A DNA stretch of 64,000 nt, taken from NCBI RefSeq assembly GCF_900103135.1, contig NZ_FNGO01000005.1, forward strand, positions 1-64,000, read 5' to 3'. The stretch's first letter is position 1. The number at the start of each line of letters is the position of its first letter. The translations under genes were made by a program, and so were the position numbers. Below the pieces are notes generated by a model, which saw only the letters and a program-made list of their open reading frames with translations, was not told the DNA's origin and did no database searches. Origin of the DNA: Halarsenatibacter silvermanii (GTDB taxonomy: Bacteria; Bacillota; Halanaerobiia; Halanaerobiales; Halarsenatibacteraceae). Shown piece by piece: positions 23,803-32,105 of the stretch.

Positions 23803-24591
23803 TCATCCTCCAACTGCCTCTTTTTGATCATCAGCCGCCAGCAAAGCTGCTCCTAAAGCGCCAGCTATCTGGGGATCATCCGGAACTTCAATATTTACTT
23901 CGAGCTCATCTTCCAGACACTTCACCACCCCTGAATTTTTAGCCACTCCTCCGGTCATCATGATCGTTTCCACCATGCCGACCCTTGCAGCCATGGCAGA
24001 AATTCTTTCCGCTATGGATTTATGGATGCCTTTTATAATGTCTTCCCGCGGATGTCCTTCAGCCACTTTGGAAACGACTTCGGATTCGGCAAAAACAGCG
24101 CACATGCTGCTTATGTTAACATGATTACGGGCCCGGGCGCTCAGCTCCTCCAGCTCCTCCAGTTCAACTTCCAGAGCTTCTGCCATCACCTCCAGAAATC
24201 TACCGGTGCCGGCTGCACATTTATCGTTCATTTCAAAATCTACTACCATGCCCGAACCATCCAGACGGATGACTTTGCTGTCCTGACCGCCAATGTCTAT
24301 GACCGTTCCCGTTTGTGAATTCAATTTTCTGGCTCCGCGACCATGACAGGTTATCTCAGTTACCTGTCGATCAGCCTGAGGGAGATTAACCCTGCCATAA
24401 CCGGTAGCAACTATCTCTTCTATTTCTTCAATCTTCAGGTCTGCCTCTCTGCAGGCCTCATTTAAAGCTTCTGTTCCTGCCTTTTCAGCATCCGCGCCGG
24501 TGGTTCTGATATAGCTGGCCAAAACTTTATTATTATTACAGATTACAGCGGATGTCGTCAGCGAACCCATGTCTACACCTGCACTCAGCAT
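23803..24591 (-). CDS. Dehydratase activase, HgdC/BadF-type ATPase
   Basis: An ASKHA-fold ATPase that injects electrons into the dehydratase. It has AGVDMGSLTTSAVI, VATGYGR, the phosphate loop VIDIGGQDSKVI, and the cluster-binding NDKCAAGTGRFLE and SSMCAVFAESEVVS with one Cys each, which form the dimer-bridging [4Fe-4S] site. MMTGGVAKN and IAGALGAALLA close the domain. The start is the ATG at 24591, with AAGGGGG six bases upstream; an upstream GTG at 24612 is less likely. Length 262. Confidence 0.92.
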   Translation of the reverse strand: MLSAGVDMGSLTTSAVICNNNKVLASYIRTTGADAEKAGTEALNEACREADLKIEEIEEIVATGYGRVNLPQADRQVTEITCHGRGARKLNSQTGTVIDIGGQDSKVIRLDGSGMVVDFEMNDKCAAGTGRFLEVMAEALEVELEELEELSARARNHVNISSMCAVFAESEVVSKVAEGHPREDIIKGIHKSIAERISAMAARVGMVETIMMTGGVAKNSGVVKCLEDELEVNIEVPDDPQIAGALGAALLAADDQKEAVGG

Positions 24592-24669
24592 ATTTTTCCC
24601 CCTTATTCTCACATCTTAAATATAACATATATATTTTTTAATATTAAGGGTCGAAGTATTAATTATTTA

Positions 24670-24821
24670 GGATCTTCTCCATAACAGTTGTTGTGATATT
24701 TGAAATTTTTCGCAATTCCGGTCAGTTCCCTGGCCCAAAAATTGTACCCCGGTTCAAGAGGTGCCGGACTGAGCGCAAACTCAGGAAAAAGCTGACGCGA
24801 AAGGAACACTATTTTTGGGCC
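24670..24821. repeat. Structured small-element remnant (core shared with 46943-47089)
   Basis: The stretch begins GGATCTTCT and ends in an 11-bp perfect stem: 24732-24742 pairs with 24811-24821. Inside is CTGAG-CGCAAA-CTCAG (24769-24784), next to a CCGG...CCGG pair. On the minus strand the order and sequence of these hairpins match the core of the 46943-47089 element, which points to one family. A short frame crosses this region but has no coding signal that I trust. The rest of 24822-24980 is AT-rich without a recognised feature. Confidence 0.6.
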
Positions 24822-24980
24822 GAAAATTAAACTCAGGCAGAAAAAATTTCTCGTGAAAAGAGTTTTATAGCTTCCAATTAAAAGAGTTAAATGGTTACAG
24901 CTTTTCAGCATATATAGAATATTTTTATCAACGGCTTCGGAGGAGAACCATTATTTAAAGAAAGATAAAATTAGAGAATC

Positions 24981-25012
24981 AAAAACCCCCGTTCGGAAAT
25001 AACGAACGGGGA
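24981..25012 (-). terminator. Intrinsic terminator of cstA
   Basis: On the minus strand CCCCGTTCG pairs with CGAACGGGG around a seven-base loop, followed by GTTTTTG. It lies about 100 bases after the cstA stop, beyond a repeat fragment. Confidence 0.85.
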
Positions 25013-25066
25013 AGTATAATTCACAGCAAAATTTACCAGATGTTGAATAAACCGATCTAAATTTTA

Positions 25067-25107
25067 GTGATCTTATACGATATCTATCAACTGATAACAG
25101 CAAGAAC
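25067..25107. repeat. Solo end of a GGATCTTCTTGT-type element
   Basis: About 30 bases (GATCTTATACGATATCTATC onward) are identical to the right ends of the copies at 46943-47089 and, with one change, 63609-63744. The outermost bases are degenerate (AGCAAGAACC instead of AAGAAGATCC). It stands directly after the cstA stop. Confidence 0.7.
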
Positions 25108-25112
25108 CAATT

Positions 25113-26747
25113 TTAGTTCTTTTCAGCTGCCTTCTGTTCAGATGCTGGAGAGAGCAGCCCGGTGGCCATTCTAGCCAGAACGATCGCCAGAATAAACAGG
25201 ATAACGGCGATAATCGCCAGAACATAGTTCCCGGCCTGAAAATTTTCGACTGTAACAAATACCAGAGCAGTCAACGTGACGGCAAACATGAATATCATGG
25301 GAATTATAATATGAAGATTTTTTATACCCCGGCTGGCCAGCCAGACAGCCAGGCTCAATAAAGCCAGAGCCGCCAGCAGCTGATTGGCAGACCCAAAAAT
25401 TGGCCAGATAGCATCCCAGGCACCAGAAATCCCCAAAACCGCTCCTAAAAACACGGTCACAAAAGTAGCAAAATATATGCTGCCGAATATGCCTGCTTCC
25501 TCTTTAGCCCCCTGTTTTTCTTCGGGGACAAAATATTCCTGGAAAATAAACCTTCCCAGTCGGGCCGCTGTATCAAGTGAGGTGAGCGTAAAAGCAGCCA
25601 CAGTGAGAGAACCGAAGATGACCCCCAGCTCTGTAGGAATGCCCAGATTATTCAGAAAATTCCCTGTTCCGGTGGCAAAAACCAGCGCCGGACCACCCTG
25701 AGCCATAAGGTCGGCAGCAGTTCCCCGGGTTATGATTGCGGCTGCCAGCAGAGCCAGAACTGCCAGAGTGCCTTCTATAAGCATTCCTCCATAACCTATA
25801 GCTTTACTATCCTTCTCCTTATTCAGCTGTTTGGCAGTGGTGCCGGAAGACACCAGCGAATGAAAGCCAGAAATCGACCCGCAGGCAACCGTTACAAATA
25901 ATATCGGAAATAAGTATCCCACCTCGGTCTGAAAAGAAGTATAACCGGCGAGCTCTATATCTGGGTTTCCTGCTAAAATACCCAAAATAGCTCCCCCCAG
26001 CAGACCGTAGAGCAAAAAGGAGTTCAAATAATCACGGGGCTGCAGTAAGATCCAGACCGGTGTAACGGAAGCAGCAAATATATAAAATACCAGAATCCAC
26101 ATCCAGGTGGTATGGGCTAATTCAAGAGGATAATTCAAACCAACCCAGATACATAAAACGAGCAGACCGATTCCGATTACCGAAAGCGCCATCAGGGAAA
26201 GACCGCTAACTTTTCTCAAAAATCCGAAGACTACAGCCAGTAAAATAAACAGCACCGAAGCTGTGGCAGCTTCTGGCGTGCTAACAAAAGCTCCAGCTGT
26301 CACGTTTAAAAAGGCAGCTATGACCAGAATCAGGGCCAGCCAGGAAAAAATGCTGAACAATCTTTTCCCGGATTTGCCCATGTTTACCTCTATCACCCTG
26401 GCTATCGACCGGCCTCCGTGCCGGACAGAGCTGAAAAGCGAACCCATATCGTGAACCGCTCCTATAAAAATGCTTCCCACAACAATCCAGATGAAAACAG
26501 GAAGCCAGCCAAATTCAGCGGCGGTAACTGGTCCTATAATAGGGGCAGCTCCGGCGATCGAAGCAAAGTGATGCCCCAGTAGAATCGGCTTTTTAGCCGG
26601 CACATAATCCAAACCGTCATTTTTGCTGTGGGCAGGAGTAATTTGATTATTGTCCATACCCCAGCGATCAACCAATCTGCGAGCATAGGTTAAATAGGCG
26701 GCGAGAAATAGTCCTGTTGCGATAAATATGAGCCAGATTGAGCCCAA
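25113..26747 (-). CDS. cstA: CstA-family carbon starvation / pyruvate-type transporter
   Basis: A 544-residue multi-spanning membrane protein. AAYLTYARRLVDRWGMD, KKPILLGHHFASIAGAAPIIGPVTAAEFGW and AVHDMGSLFSSVRHGGRSI are diagnostic for CstA. Family members take up peptides or pyruvate with H+ or Na+; I cannot tell which here. It is shorter than E. coli CstA, but this length is common in Bacillota. It has its own promoter-like sequence upstream and a terminator downstream. Confidence 0.93.
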   Translation of the reverse strand: MGSIWLIFIATGLFLAAYLTYARRLVDRWGMDNNQITPAHSKNDGLDYVPAKKPILLGHHFASIAGAAPIIGPVTAAEFGWLPVFIWIVVGSIFIGAVHDMGSLFSSVRHGGRSIARVIEVNMGKSGKRLFSIFSWLALILVIAAFLNVTAGAFVSTPEAATASVLFILLAVVFGFLRKVSGLSLMALSVIGIGLLVLCIWVGLNYPLELAHTTWMWILVFYIFAASVTPVWILLQPRDYLNSFLLYGLLGGAILGILAGNPDIELAGYTSFQTEVGYLFPILFVTVACGSISGFHSLVSSGTTAKQLNKEKDSKAIGYGGMLIEGTLAVLALLAAAIITRGTAADLMAQGGPALVFATGTGNFLNNLGIPTELGVIFGSLTVAAFTLTSLDTAARLGRFIFQEYFVPEEKQGAKEEAGIFGSIYFATFVTVFLGAVLGISGAWDAIWPIFGSANQLLAALALLSLAVWLASRGIKNLHIIIPMIFMFAVTLTALVFVTVENFQAGNYVLAIIAVILFILAIVLARMATGLLSPASEQKAAEKN

Positions 26748-26804
26748 TGTGCAGTCCCTCCTTAATTATTAGAATACATCTGCTTTTATAATTTCTTGTA
26801 TTAA

Positions 26805-26833
26805 ATTATAAAAAGATATAGCCGTTTTTGCAA
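26805..26833 (-). promoter_or_regulatory. Possible promoter of cstA
   Basis: On the minus strand TTGCAA (26828-26833) and TATAAT (26805-26810) are 17 bases apart, about 58 bases upstream of the cstA start. The -10 is perfect and the -35 is a 4-of-6 match. Confidence 0.5.
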
Positions 26834-26857
26834 GGTCAAATAAATGATAATTTCGAA

Positions 26858-26907
26858 ATAAAAAAAGTTCGCAGACTGACGGTTATAATAAACCATCAGC
26901 TGCGAAT
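26858..26907 (-). terminator. Intrinsic terminator after nhaC
   Basis: A long hairpin (arms 26868-26884 and 26890-26906, with two mismatches) is followed on the minus strand by a run of seven T. It ends the BTAD regulator-nhaC transcript. Confidence 0.85.
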
Positions 26908-26957
26908 CCGGAAAGAGTGTTTTTTGATCTTTTAGGTATTGATGAATGATTATTTTT

Positions 26958-28358
26958 TCATTGCGTTTTCCACATGGCAATATTTTTATAGGCATATACG
27001 ATCACAATCATAGGAGCGATGAAGCTTAAAAAGGCATAGGGTATATAGGAAAAACCGATATCCAAAACGCCCTGAACATAAAGCGCAGCCACACCCCAGG
27101 GAAGAATAAAATTGCCAAGAGTTGCAGCGCTTTCGAGGGTGCGCGATAAAACACTCAGATCGAGGCCCATCTCCCTGTAAGCCGGCTGGAAAGTTCGGCC
27201 AGGAAGGATGATCGATACATACATCTCGGCGGAGGCCAGTGTGACCAGATATGTTGAAGCAAGTGTGGCCAGAACCAACCCCCTGGGAGTCTGTACATGA
27301 TCTCTCAGTCCGGATAGAATCGTCTTCAACACGCCTATTTTTTCCAGTATACCTCCCATAGCCGTAGCTGCAATAACCATTGCTACAGTGTTAAGCATCA
27401 TGTCAATGCCGCCGTGAGTTAAAAGACCATCGACCACTTCCACCCCCGTCTCAGCTGTATATCCCGGGCCGGCCGCAATCAGAAGTGACTGTATTCCAGC
27501 TCCCTGAGTGATTATGGCAAAAACGCTGGCGGTTATAAAACTGGTAATCAGGGTTATCAGGGCAGGAATTTTCATAACAGCCATTATAATCACCAGGACC
27601 GGCGGAACAAGTGTGAGAAGAGAGAGATTATAATTGGCTGCCAGCGTTTCGGTTATTTCTCTCACCTGATCTACATCCATGGTATCTCCTGCCTGACCAA
27701 GACCCAATACAGCATAGAAAACGAGCGAAATTCCGGCAGCAGGCAGCGTGACCCAGAGCATGGAACGAACATGTTTAAAAAGATCTGCACCTGACATAGC
27801 TGAAGCCAGATTTGTCGAATCTGATAGGGGGGATAATTTATCTCCAAAAACAGCTCCTGAAACTATCGCCCCCACCACCATAGAAGAGGGCATACCCAAT
27901 CCTTCTCCAATACCCAGGAGCACGACTCCCATTGTTGCTATAGTGCCGAAAGAACTTCCGATGAGAACGGAGGTCAAACCTCCCAGAAAAAAAGCCGCCG
28001 GCAGAAAGATTGCAGGGGATAGAATTTGAAGCCCATAATAAATCAGAGTTTGAATTGTGCCGCCGATTATCCAGGAGCCAACCACCATGCCCACTGTGAT
28101 TAATATCAAACAGGCTATCATGCCATTGCTTATTCCCTCCAGCATGCCGGTTCTTATTTCCTCCCAGCCATAGCCCAGATAAGCAGCAATCAGAGCAGAT
28201 ATAATAACACCCAGCACCAGCGAAACCTCCAGCACGATTTCTATCTGAAGAGTAACAACCAGTATTAAAATTATCAGAAGCATTCCCAGGGCGGCTTCTT
28301 TGAGTGTGGGTTCTCTACCAGAATTAGCTTCAGAATTCAAAAAAAGATACCTCCTCAT
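26958..28358 (-). CDS. nhaC: NhaC-family Na+/H+ antiporter
   Basis: A 466-residue membrane antiporter. Family motifs include GVIISALIAAYLGYGWEEIRTGMLEGISNG, FGTIATMGVVLLGIGEGLG, GAIVSGAVFGDKLSPLSDSTNLASAM and TLASTYLVTLASAEMYVSIILPGR. NhaC proteins exchange Na+ for H+, and some exchange malate or lysine-derived ions. It follows the BTAD regulator by 20 bases, so the two are probably co-transcribed. Confidence 0.92.
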   Translation of the reverse strand: MRRYLFLNSEANSGREPTLKEAALGMLLIILILVVTLQIEIVLEVSLVLGVIISALIAAYLGYGWEEIRTGMLEGISNGMIACLILITVGMVVGSWIIGGTIQTLIYYGLQILSPAIFLPAAFFLGGLTSVLIGSSFGTIATMGVVLLGIGEGLGMPSSMVVGAIVSGAVFGDKLSPLSDSTNLASAMSGADLFKHVRSMLWVTLPAAGISLVFYAVLGLGQAGDTMDVDQVREITETLAANYNLSLLTLVPPVLVIIMAVMKIPALITLITSFITASVFAIITQGAGIQSLLIAAGPGYTAETGVEVVDGLLTHGGIDMMLNTVAMVIAATAMGGILEKIGVLKTILSGLRDHVQTPRGLVLATLASTYLVTLASAEMYVSIILPGRTFQPAYREMGLDLSVLSRTLESAATLGNFILPWGVAALYVQGVLDIGFSYIPYAFLSFIAPMIVIVYAYKNIAMWKTQ

Positions 28359-28378
28359 AAAACAGGTCTCTAAATCGG

Positions 28379-29611
28379 CTAGTTTTTTCTGGCAACTAAT
28401 CTCTTAAAGGATACATTGAGCATTATTTCTTCAGAGCTGATCAGATCATGAAAAGTGTTTTTTATTCTCTGAATTATCCTTCTGACAACTGGAACCTCAA
28501 TATCCACTAAAAGCACGAGGTACTGAAATTCATTCCACCGGCAGATCACATCCCCCCTCCTCAGCTCCAGGCGAAAAGCTTCATGTAAACTTTCGATCCC
28601 CGCCTTTTCTTCCTCTTTTGACTGTTCTTCTGCCAATCTATCTGTTGTCTTCAAATTGAAAAAGAGAACGTAATTATCACTTTTAGAATTATCCTTGCTC
28701 TTTCTTTTCCTCTTTCTAGTTTCCATCTCCATAATTTCCTTGAATACATCCGGCTCCAGCAGTTTCAAACCCTCTTCTTTTTTTTCAAAATATTCAAGTC
28801 CTGCAAAAAATTCATTTATATCGGAGAACTTATTCGAACTCTCCTCCTCTAATTTTTTATATCTCTCCCAGTCCATATCCGAAAAAAGTTTGGCATCTTT
28901 TTGAGCAGATAATTTCTGGATGTAAATATAATGTCTTCTGGCTCTATCTGTCTTGTTCTGTTCGAGCAAAGCCCTGATCAGCAGTTTATGCAGTCCTTCG
29001 TCAAAAGCCTCTATCTCCATGGCATTTCTACAGATCTTTTCGATTTCAGAATAATCTTCTTTGTGCTGCAGCAGTTTTATCAGAGAAATGACGGATTCCA
29101 AAAATTTTTGCCTGTACATAACTCTTTTGGTGACAGCCCAGGGAAGATCATATTTAGAATTTAAATAATCACCTTTATATAATTTCAACGCCTCTTGATA
29201 ACATTTTATGCCTGTATCATCTTCTCCCCGGGAGACAGCCCCCTCTGCTTCCGCCTGTTGCCGCAAAAATTCCCGCACGTCAAACCAGCCGCCTTCCTCC
29301 CAGTTCAAAGAATAACCGCCGTTTTTATAGATTATGTATTTATCGGCCCGGTATTTTTCGCCCGCGCAGAGCATTTTGCGCAGCCTATAGATTCTATTTT
29401 CAAGAGCATTATGAGCATCTATAAGTTCCATATCAAAATCAAGATCTTTAATAATTTTTTCCTGGGTAACTGGCTCTTCCGGATGACTGAGAAGATATTG
29501 AAACAACAGCCATAACTTGCCGGAACTGCTGTATTGAGAGGAGATCACCTCATCATTTTTTTCAACTATAAATCTGCCCAGGCTGTATACTTTTAGACCA
29601 GACCGTTTCAC
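28379..29611 (-). CDS. BTAD (SARP-like) transcriptional regulator with degenerate GGDEF-like C-terminus
   Basis: A 410-residue regulator. Residues 1-105 form an OmpR-type winged helix (FIVEKNDEVISSQYSSSGKLWLLFQYLLSHPEEPVTQEKII). The bacterial transcriptional activation domain (TPR-like, about 110-250) follows, with CYQEALKLYKGDYL and LHKLLIRALLEQNKTDRARRHY. The C-terminal ~110 residues include FRLELRRGDVICRWNEFQYLVLLVD, resembling the R-GD-x-R-x-G(D)EF region of diguanylate cyclases but with the catalytic GGDEF lost. It could bind a nucleotide or only dimerise. It probably controls nhaC, the next gene. Confidence 0.82.
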   Translation of the reverse strand: MKRSGLKVYSLGRFIVEKNDEVISSQYSSSGKLWLLFQYLLSHPEEPVTQEKIIKDLDFDMELIDAHNALENRIYRLRKMLCAGEKYRADKYIIYKNGGYSLNWEEGGWFDVREFLRQQAEAEGAVSRGEDDTGIKCYQEALKLYKGDYLNSKYDLPWAVTKRVMYRQKFLESVISLIKLLQHKEDYSEIEKICRNAMEIEAFDEGLHKLLIRALLEQNKTDRARRHYIYIQKLSAQKDAKLFSDMDWERYKKLEEESSNKFSDINEFFAGLEYFEKKEEGLKLLEPDVFKEIMEMETRKRKRKSKDNSKSDNYVLFFNLKTTDRLAEEQSKEEEKAGIESLHEAFRLELRRGDVICRWNEFQYLVLLVDIEVPVVRRIIQRIKNTFHDLISSEEIMLNVSFKRLVARKN

Positions 29612-29768
29612 GGTTTCACCTCACAATATAAAATCCCGTGTTTTAAACACTTAAAACGTTAGTATTATAATAAATATCTTATTTTTATGCTATCATGATT
29701 TAATCAAAATTACAATTTGACCGGGATATTCTCAATAAGTTACGAATTGTGATAAAGTCTGAAGAATT

Positions 29769-29796
29769 TTCACTCAAACCAGAAATGATATATAAT
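29769..29796 (+). promoter_or_regulatory. Possible promoter of the radical SAM gene
   Basis: TTCACT (29769-29774), 16 bases, TATAAT (29791-29796), about 40 bases before the ATG at 29837. Confidence 0.45.
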
Positions 29797-29836
29797 TAAA
29801 TTAAAAGCAAAGAACAGATATGGGAGGAGAAAAGTC

Positions 29837-30745
29837 ATGTCATTACAGCAGGCATATAAGTCCGGAAAATTGCGCAATAAGGTAAAAAAAGCCTACAGAG
29901 AATTTAGAAACTGCAGACTCTGTCCGCAAAAATGCAGTGTCAACCGGCTGGCAGATGAGATAGGAAGCTGTGGAATCGGCAAATTCCCGATAGTTTCAGG
30001 GGCAGCTCCTCATCGCGGAGAAGAGCCGCCTCTGAGCGGCAGCAGTGGATCCGGAACTATATTCTTCTCGGGTTGCAGCCTTAACTGCGTCTACTGTCAG
30101 AATTATGATATCAGCCAAAAATTGCGAGGAAATACCTTCACCATCCCGGAACTGGCCCGCACGATGTTGAGATTGGAAAATAAAGGCTGTCATAACATCA
30201 ATCTGGTAACCCCCAGCCATGTGATTTACCCTATACTGGCTGCCCTGTATCTGGCTGCAGGTGAAGGGCTGGATCTTCCTGTAGTTTATAATTCATCGGG
30301 CTATGACAGTTTAAAAGCTCTTGAATTGATGGATGGTGTGGTCGATATATATATGCCCGATTTTAAATATGGCAGCGATGAAGCTGGCAAAAGATACTCG
30401 CAGATTGAGGAATATTACTCTAAAGCTTCGAAAGCAATTGAAGAGATGTACAGACAGGTGGGAAAACTCACCGTCGACGAAAAAGGAATTGCCACCTCCG
30501 GACTTTTGATTAGACATCTTGTTCTGCCCGAAGGGGCAGCTGAAACTAAAAATATAATGGAATTTATAGCCAAAAAGCTTTCAGCCGACAACTACGTCAA
30601 TATTATGAGACAGTATTATCCTTCCTATCAGGCCGGAAATTTTCCTGAGCTGGCTAAAAGACCCGATGGAGAAGATTTTCGCAGAGCTCACCGGTCAGCC
30701 AGAGATAGCGGTATAGATCCCGGTACCCTTCCTGAAAGTATCTGA
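29837..30745 (+). CDS. PflA/PflX-like radical SAM protein (COG1313 type)
   Basis: A 302-residue radical SAM protein with the cluster motif CSLNCVYCQNYDIS (CX3CX2C). The Cys-rich N-terminal segment CRLCPQKCSVNRLADEIGSCGIG and NLVTPSHVIYPILAAL, YNSSGYDSLKALELMDGVVDIYMPDFKYG are typical of this uncharacterised group of PflA relatives. No glycyl radical enzyme is adjacent, so its target is unknown. It starts at ATG 29837 with GGGAGGAG upstream and ends eight bases before the convergent HDAC-family gene. Confidence 0.88.
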   Translation: MSLQQAYKSGKLRNKVKKAYREFRNCRLCPQKCSVNRLADEIGSCGIGKFPIVSGAAPHRGEEPPLSGSSGSGTIFFSGCSLNCVYCQNYDISQKLRGNTFTIPELARTMLRLENKGCHNINLVTPSHVIYPILAALYLAAGEGLDLPVVYNSSGYDSLKALELMDGVVDIYMPDFKYGSDEAGKRYSQIEEYYSKASKAIEEMYRQVGKLTVDEKGIATSGLLIRHLVLPEGAAETKNIMEFIAKKLSADNYVNIMRQYYPSYQAGNFPELAKRPDGEDFRRAHRSARDSGIDPGTLPESI

Positions 30746-30752
30746 TATAAAC

Positions 30753-32105
30753 TCAGCTGGTGGTTTTATACTCTCCCCTGGCTTTATCCTGCCAGGCTAT
30801 GAAATCGTACTCAGCAGTTTCCTGTTCTTTGATTTTCAACCATCTTTCCCGGGCCTCCATTTTGCACTCATTGCAGCAGTCGTGAGGCAGAATTAGTGCT
30901 CTGATCTGGCGGGAAGGGAAACTGCTTTTTGCCTGCGATTTTATATCTATAAATCCTGAACATCTGCTGCAGGCTTTGACTCTCTCCTCCTGTCTTTCTC
31001 TTATATTATCCGTGTCATAATGCAGATTTTTTTCCCGATAGTAGTGATCATCTTTCAGCTGAAACTCATCGCCCATGATAATATCTCTCCGGCTCTGCCA
31101 TATATCCTGTAAAACATTTACTTTCTTTTTTACTTTATCGGAAATTTCACCTTCTCCACCGATATTGCTGGAATTCAATTCCGGTTCTTTCACCCTGCTG
31201 TAATCGAGTCCGGCCATGGCCAGTATAACCGAAAGATTTACATAGGGTAGAGCACTTTCTATAGCATATCCCCCCTGCAACACGGCCAGATCCGGTTCTA
31301 TAATTTCATTTATTCTTCCATAACCGCGGGCAGTCACGTTCATATTCGTTATCGGGTCCGAAAAATGATTGTCCTGGCCGGCAGCATTTATTATCAGATC
31401 GGGATTGAACTCTTCCAGAATCGGTTTGACCAGATTTTCGAGCACAAATAGAATATTTTTATCTCCTGTTCCCGGGGGCAGCGGAACATTCAGAGTCCGG
31501 CCATAAGCCCCGGGACCGCCGGCCTCCCGGGCAAAACCGCTGCCGGGAAAGAGAGTTCTTCCATCCTGGTGTATCGAAATATGCAGCACCTGAGGATTAT
31601 GATAGAAAATCTCCTGGGTACCATCAGCATGATGAGCATCAGTATCGACAAAAGCTATTTTCAAATCAGGATGATCGCGCAAAAGCTCATCTACCATTAT
31701 GGCTTCATTATTCACAGTACAGAAGCCTCTGGCTCCATGAACAACTCTAAAAGCGTGATGTCCGGGGGGCCTTATCAGAGCAAAAGCCCTTTCCACTGTT
31801 TTTTCCTCTACCAGCCGGGCAGCCCTGATAGCTCCCCCGGCCGAGATCAGATGAGGACGAGATACTATATCTTCACAGGAAGGAGCACAAATATGGGTGG
31901 ATTCCACCTGATTTCTGCTGGCTATTTCAGGATTATACTCATTTATAGCCGGGTCATCCAGAATTCCTTCTTCGAATATCTGATCTCTGGTATAAAGCAA
32001 TCTTTCCCGGCGCTCCGGATGAGCCGGTGCTATCTCCCAGTCAAAGGCGGGAAAAAATATCAATCCCAGCTTGTTTTCGGCCTGCTTAAAGCTTTCTTCA
32101 CGCAT
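30753..32105 (-). CDS. Histone-deacetylase-family hydrolase (AcuC/HDAC superfamily) with Cys-rich tail
   Basis: A zinc deacylase fold of the arginase/HDAC superfamily. Active-site pieces are RPPGHHAF (His-His), VDTDAHHADGTQEIFY (Asp and His zinc ligands), AAGQDNHFSDP (third Asp) and LQGGYAIE (Tyr), so catalysis should be intact. The substrate could be an acetylated protein, a polyamine or another amide. A C-terminal ~100-residue extension has paired Cys (ACSRCSGF, DCCNECKME) suggesting a zinc knuckle, unusual for this family. The start is taken at ATG 32105, with AGGAG nine bases upstream; the longest frame begins at 32129. It overlaps the hydantoinase-type gene by eight bases. Confidence 0.85.
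   Translation of the reverse strand: MREESFKQAENKLGLIFFPAFDWEIAPAHPERRERLLYTRDQIFEEGILDDPAINEYNPEIASRNQVESTHICAPSCEDIVSRPHLISAGGAIRAARLVEEKTVERAFALIRPPGHHAFRVVHGARGFCTVNNEAIMVDELLRDHPDLKIAFVDTDAHHADGTQEIFYHNPQVLHISIHQDGRTLFPGSGFAREAGGPGAYGRTLNVPLPPGTGDKNILFVLENLVKPILEEFNPDLIINAAGQDNHFSDPITNMNVTARGYGRINEIIEPDLAVLQGGYAIESALPYVNLSVILAMAGLDYSRVKEPELNSSNIGGEGEISDKVKKKVNVLQDIWQSRRDIIMGDEFQLKDDHYYREKNLHYDTDNIRERQEERVKACSRCSGFIDIKSQAKSSFPSRQIRALILPHDCCNECKMEARERWLKIKEQETAEYDFIAWQDKARGEYKTTS

Noticed and set aside
24663-24911. An 82-codon minus frame after the activase gene
   Set aside because: It lies over the structured repeat, has no ribosome site and an unlikely composition, so I treat it as chance.
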